Positions 8,285 through 8,420 of a DNA stretch of 8,420 bases are shown here, piece after piece. Numbering within the stretch: position 1 is the first letter of the stretch; each line of letters begins with the position of its first letter. Source of the stretch: Bacteroidales bacterium (GTDB taxonomy: Bacteria; Bacteroidota; Bacteroidia; Bacteroidales; GCA-2748055); NCBI GenBank assembly GCA_023135025.1, contig JAGLTY010000074.1:1-8420 (forward strand), written 5' to 3'. Under the pieces are notes generated by a model. The model searched no databases. It had not been told where the DNA came from and was given only the letters and a program-made list of their open reading frames with translations. The position numbers and the translations under genes were made by a program.

Positions 8285-8287
8285 TGT

Positions 8288-8420
8288 ATGCATCTGAAAA
8301 CACTATCCCTGGTCAACTTTAAGAATTATGAACAGGTAGACATTTCTCTTTCGGCAAAAATCAACTGTTTTGTGGGGGAGAATGGTGTGGGAAAGACCAA
8401 TCTTCTGGATGCTATCCACT
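8288..8420 (+). CDS. recF: DNA replication/repair protein RecF, N-terminal part (3' end outside window)
   Basis: The first 44 codons of RecF are present; the gene runs off the right edge. RecF is an SMC-like ATPase that acts with RecO and RecR to load RecA at single-strand gaps during recombinational repair. The visible segment has the typical N-terminus [16 protein letters not shown], in which the FKNYE block is characteristic of the family. The Walker A motif GENGVGKTN follows at residues 30-38, then LLDAIH. Family members are usually about 360-370 residues, so roughly an eighth is visible. The ATG at 8288 fits the family N-terminus exactly. It is divergent from the TPR-ribH unit across 185 bases. 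Confidence 0.95.
   Translation, partial: MHLKTLSLVNFKNYEQVDISLSAKINCFVGENGVGKTNLLDAIH

Noticed and set aside
8103..8287. FMN riboswitch upstream of the ribH unit
   Set aside because: The conserved FMN-aptamer blocks (AGGGGCAGGG-like and CCGACCGGCGG-like) are absent from the minus strand here; only two simple hairpins are seen.
8053..8322. 89-codon open frame on the plus strand overlapping the TPR and recF genes
   Set aside because: It runs antisense through the TPR N-terminus, crosses the intergenic hairpin and ends out of frame inside recF; the product has no domain-like features.

Overview
This window looks like an ordinary chromosomal stretch from a member of the Bacteroidota, probably Bacteroidales-like. 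Three things point there. The protein variants are of that type: a CTP synthase beginning [12 protein letters not shown], a YidC with a long periplasmic domain and a basic tail, and a five-repeat DUF349 protein. Start codons lack Shine-Dalgarno sequences and often have A-rich upstream stretches. Several intergenic regions carry the Bacteroidota -7 element TAnnTTTG. The order recF / TPR membrane protein / ribH and the pyrG-yidC pair also recall this phylum, but that is from memory and not a search.

Layout, left to right. (1) Bases 2-325 (+) are the 3' end of a potassium-channel-type membrane protein with a TIGYGD selectivity filter. (2) trmD (-), the tRNA m1G37 methyltransferase, meets it tail to tail with no base between the stop codons. 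(3) A rightward block runs DUF349 protein, pyrG (TTG start, 37 bases after the DUF349 gene), then yidC, which has its own good promoter candidate in the 111-base gap after pyrG. (4) A leftward pair holds a single-pass TPR membrane protein followed after 20 bases by ribH (lumazine synthase). ribH meets yidC tail to tail with one base between stop codons, and a candidate ribH terminator lies inside the last codons of yidC. (5) A 185-base divergent region holds two stem-loops and several -7 elements. (6) The first 44 codons of recF (+) run off the right edge.

The recognisable functions are housekeeping: tRNA modification (TrmD), pyrimidine nucleotides (PyrG), inner-membrane protein insertion (YidC), riboflavin synthesis (RibH) and recombinational repair (RecF). 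The DUF349 and TPR proteins have no firm function. No gap without a gene exceeds 300 bases. I see no mobile element, CRISPR array, tRNA or rRNA, and no convincing novel multi-gene system. The items worth a second look concern gene-end packing, promoter arrangement and start codon choice.
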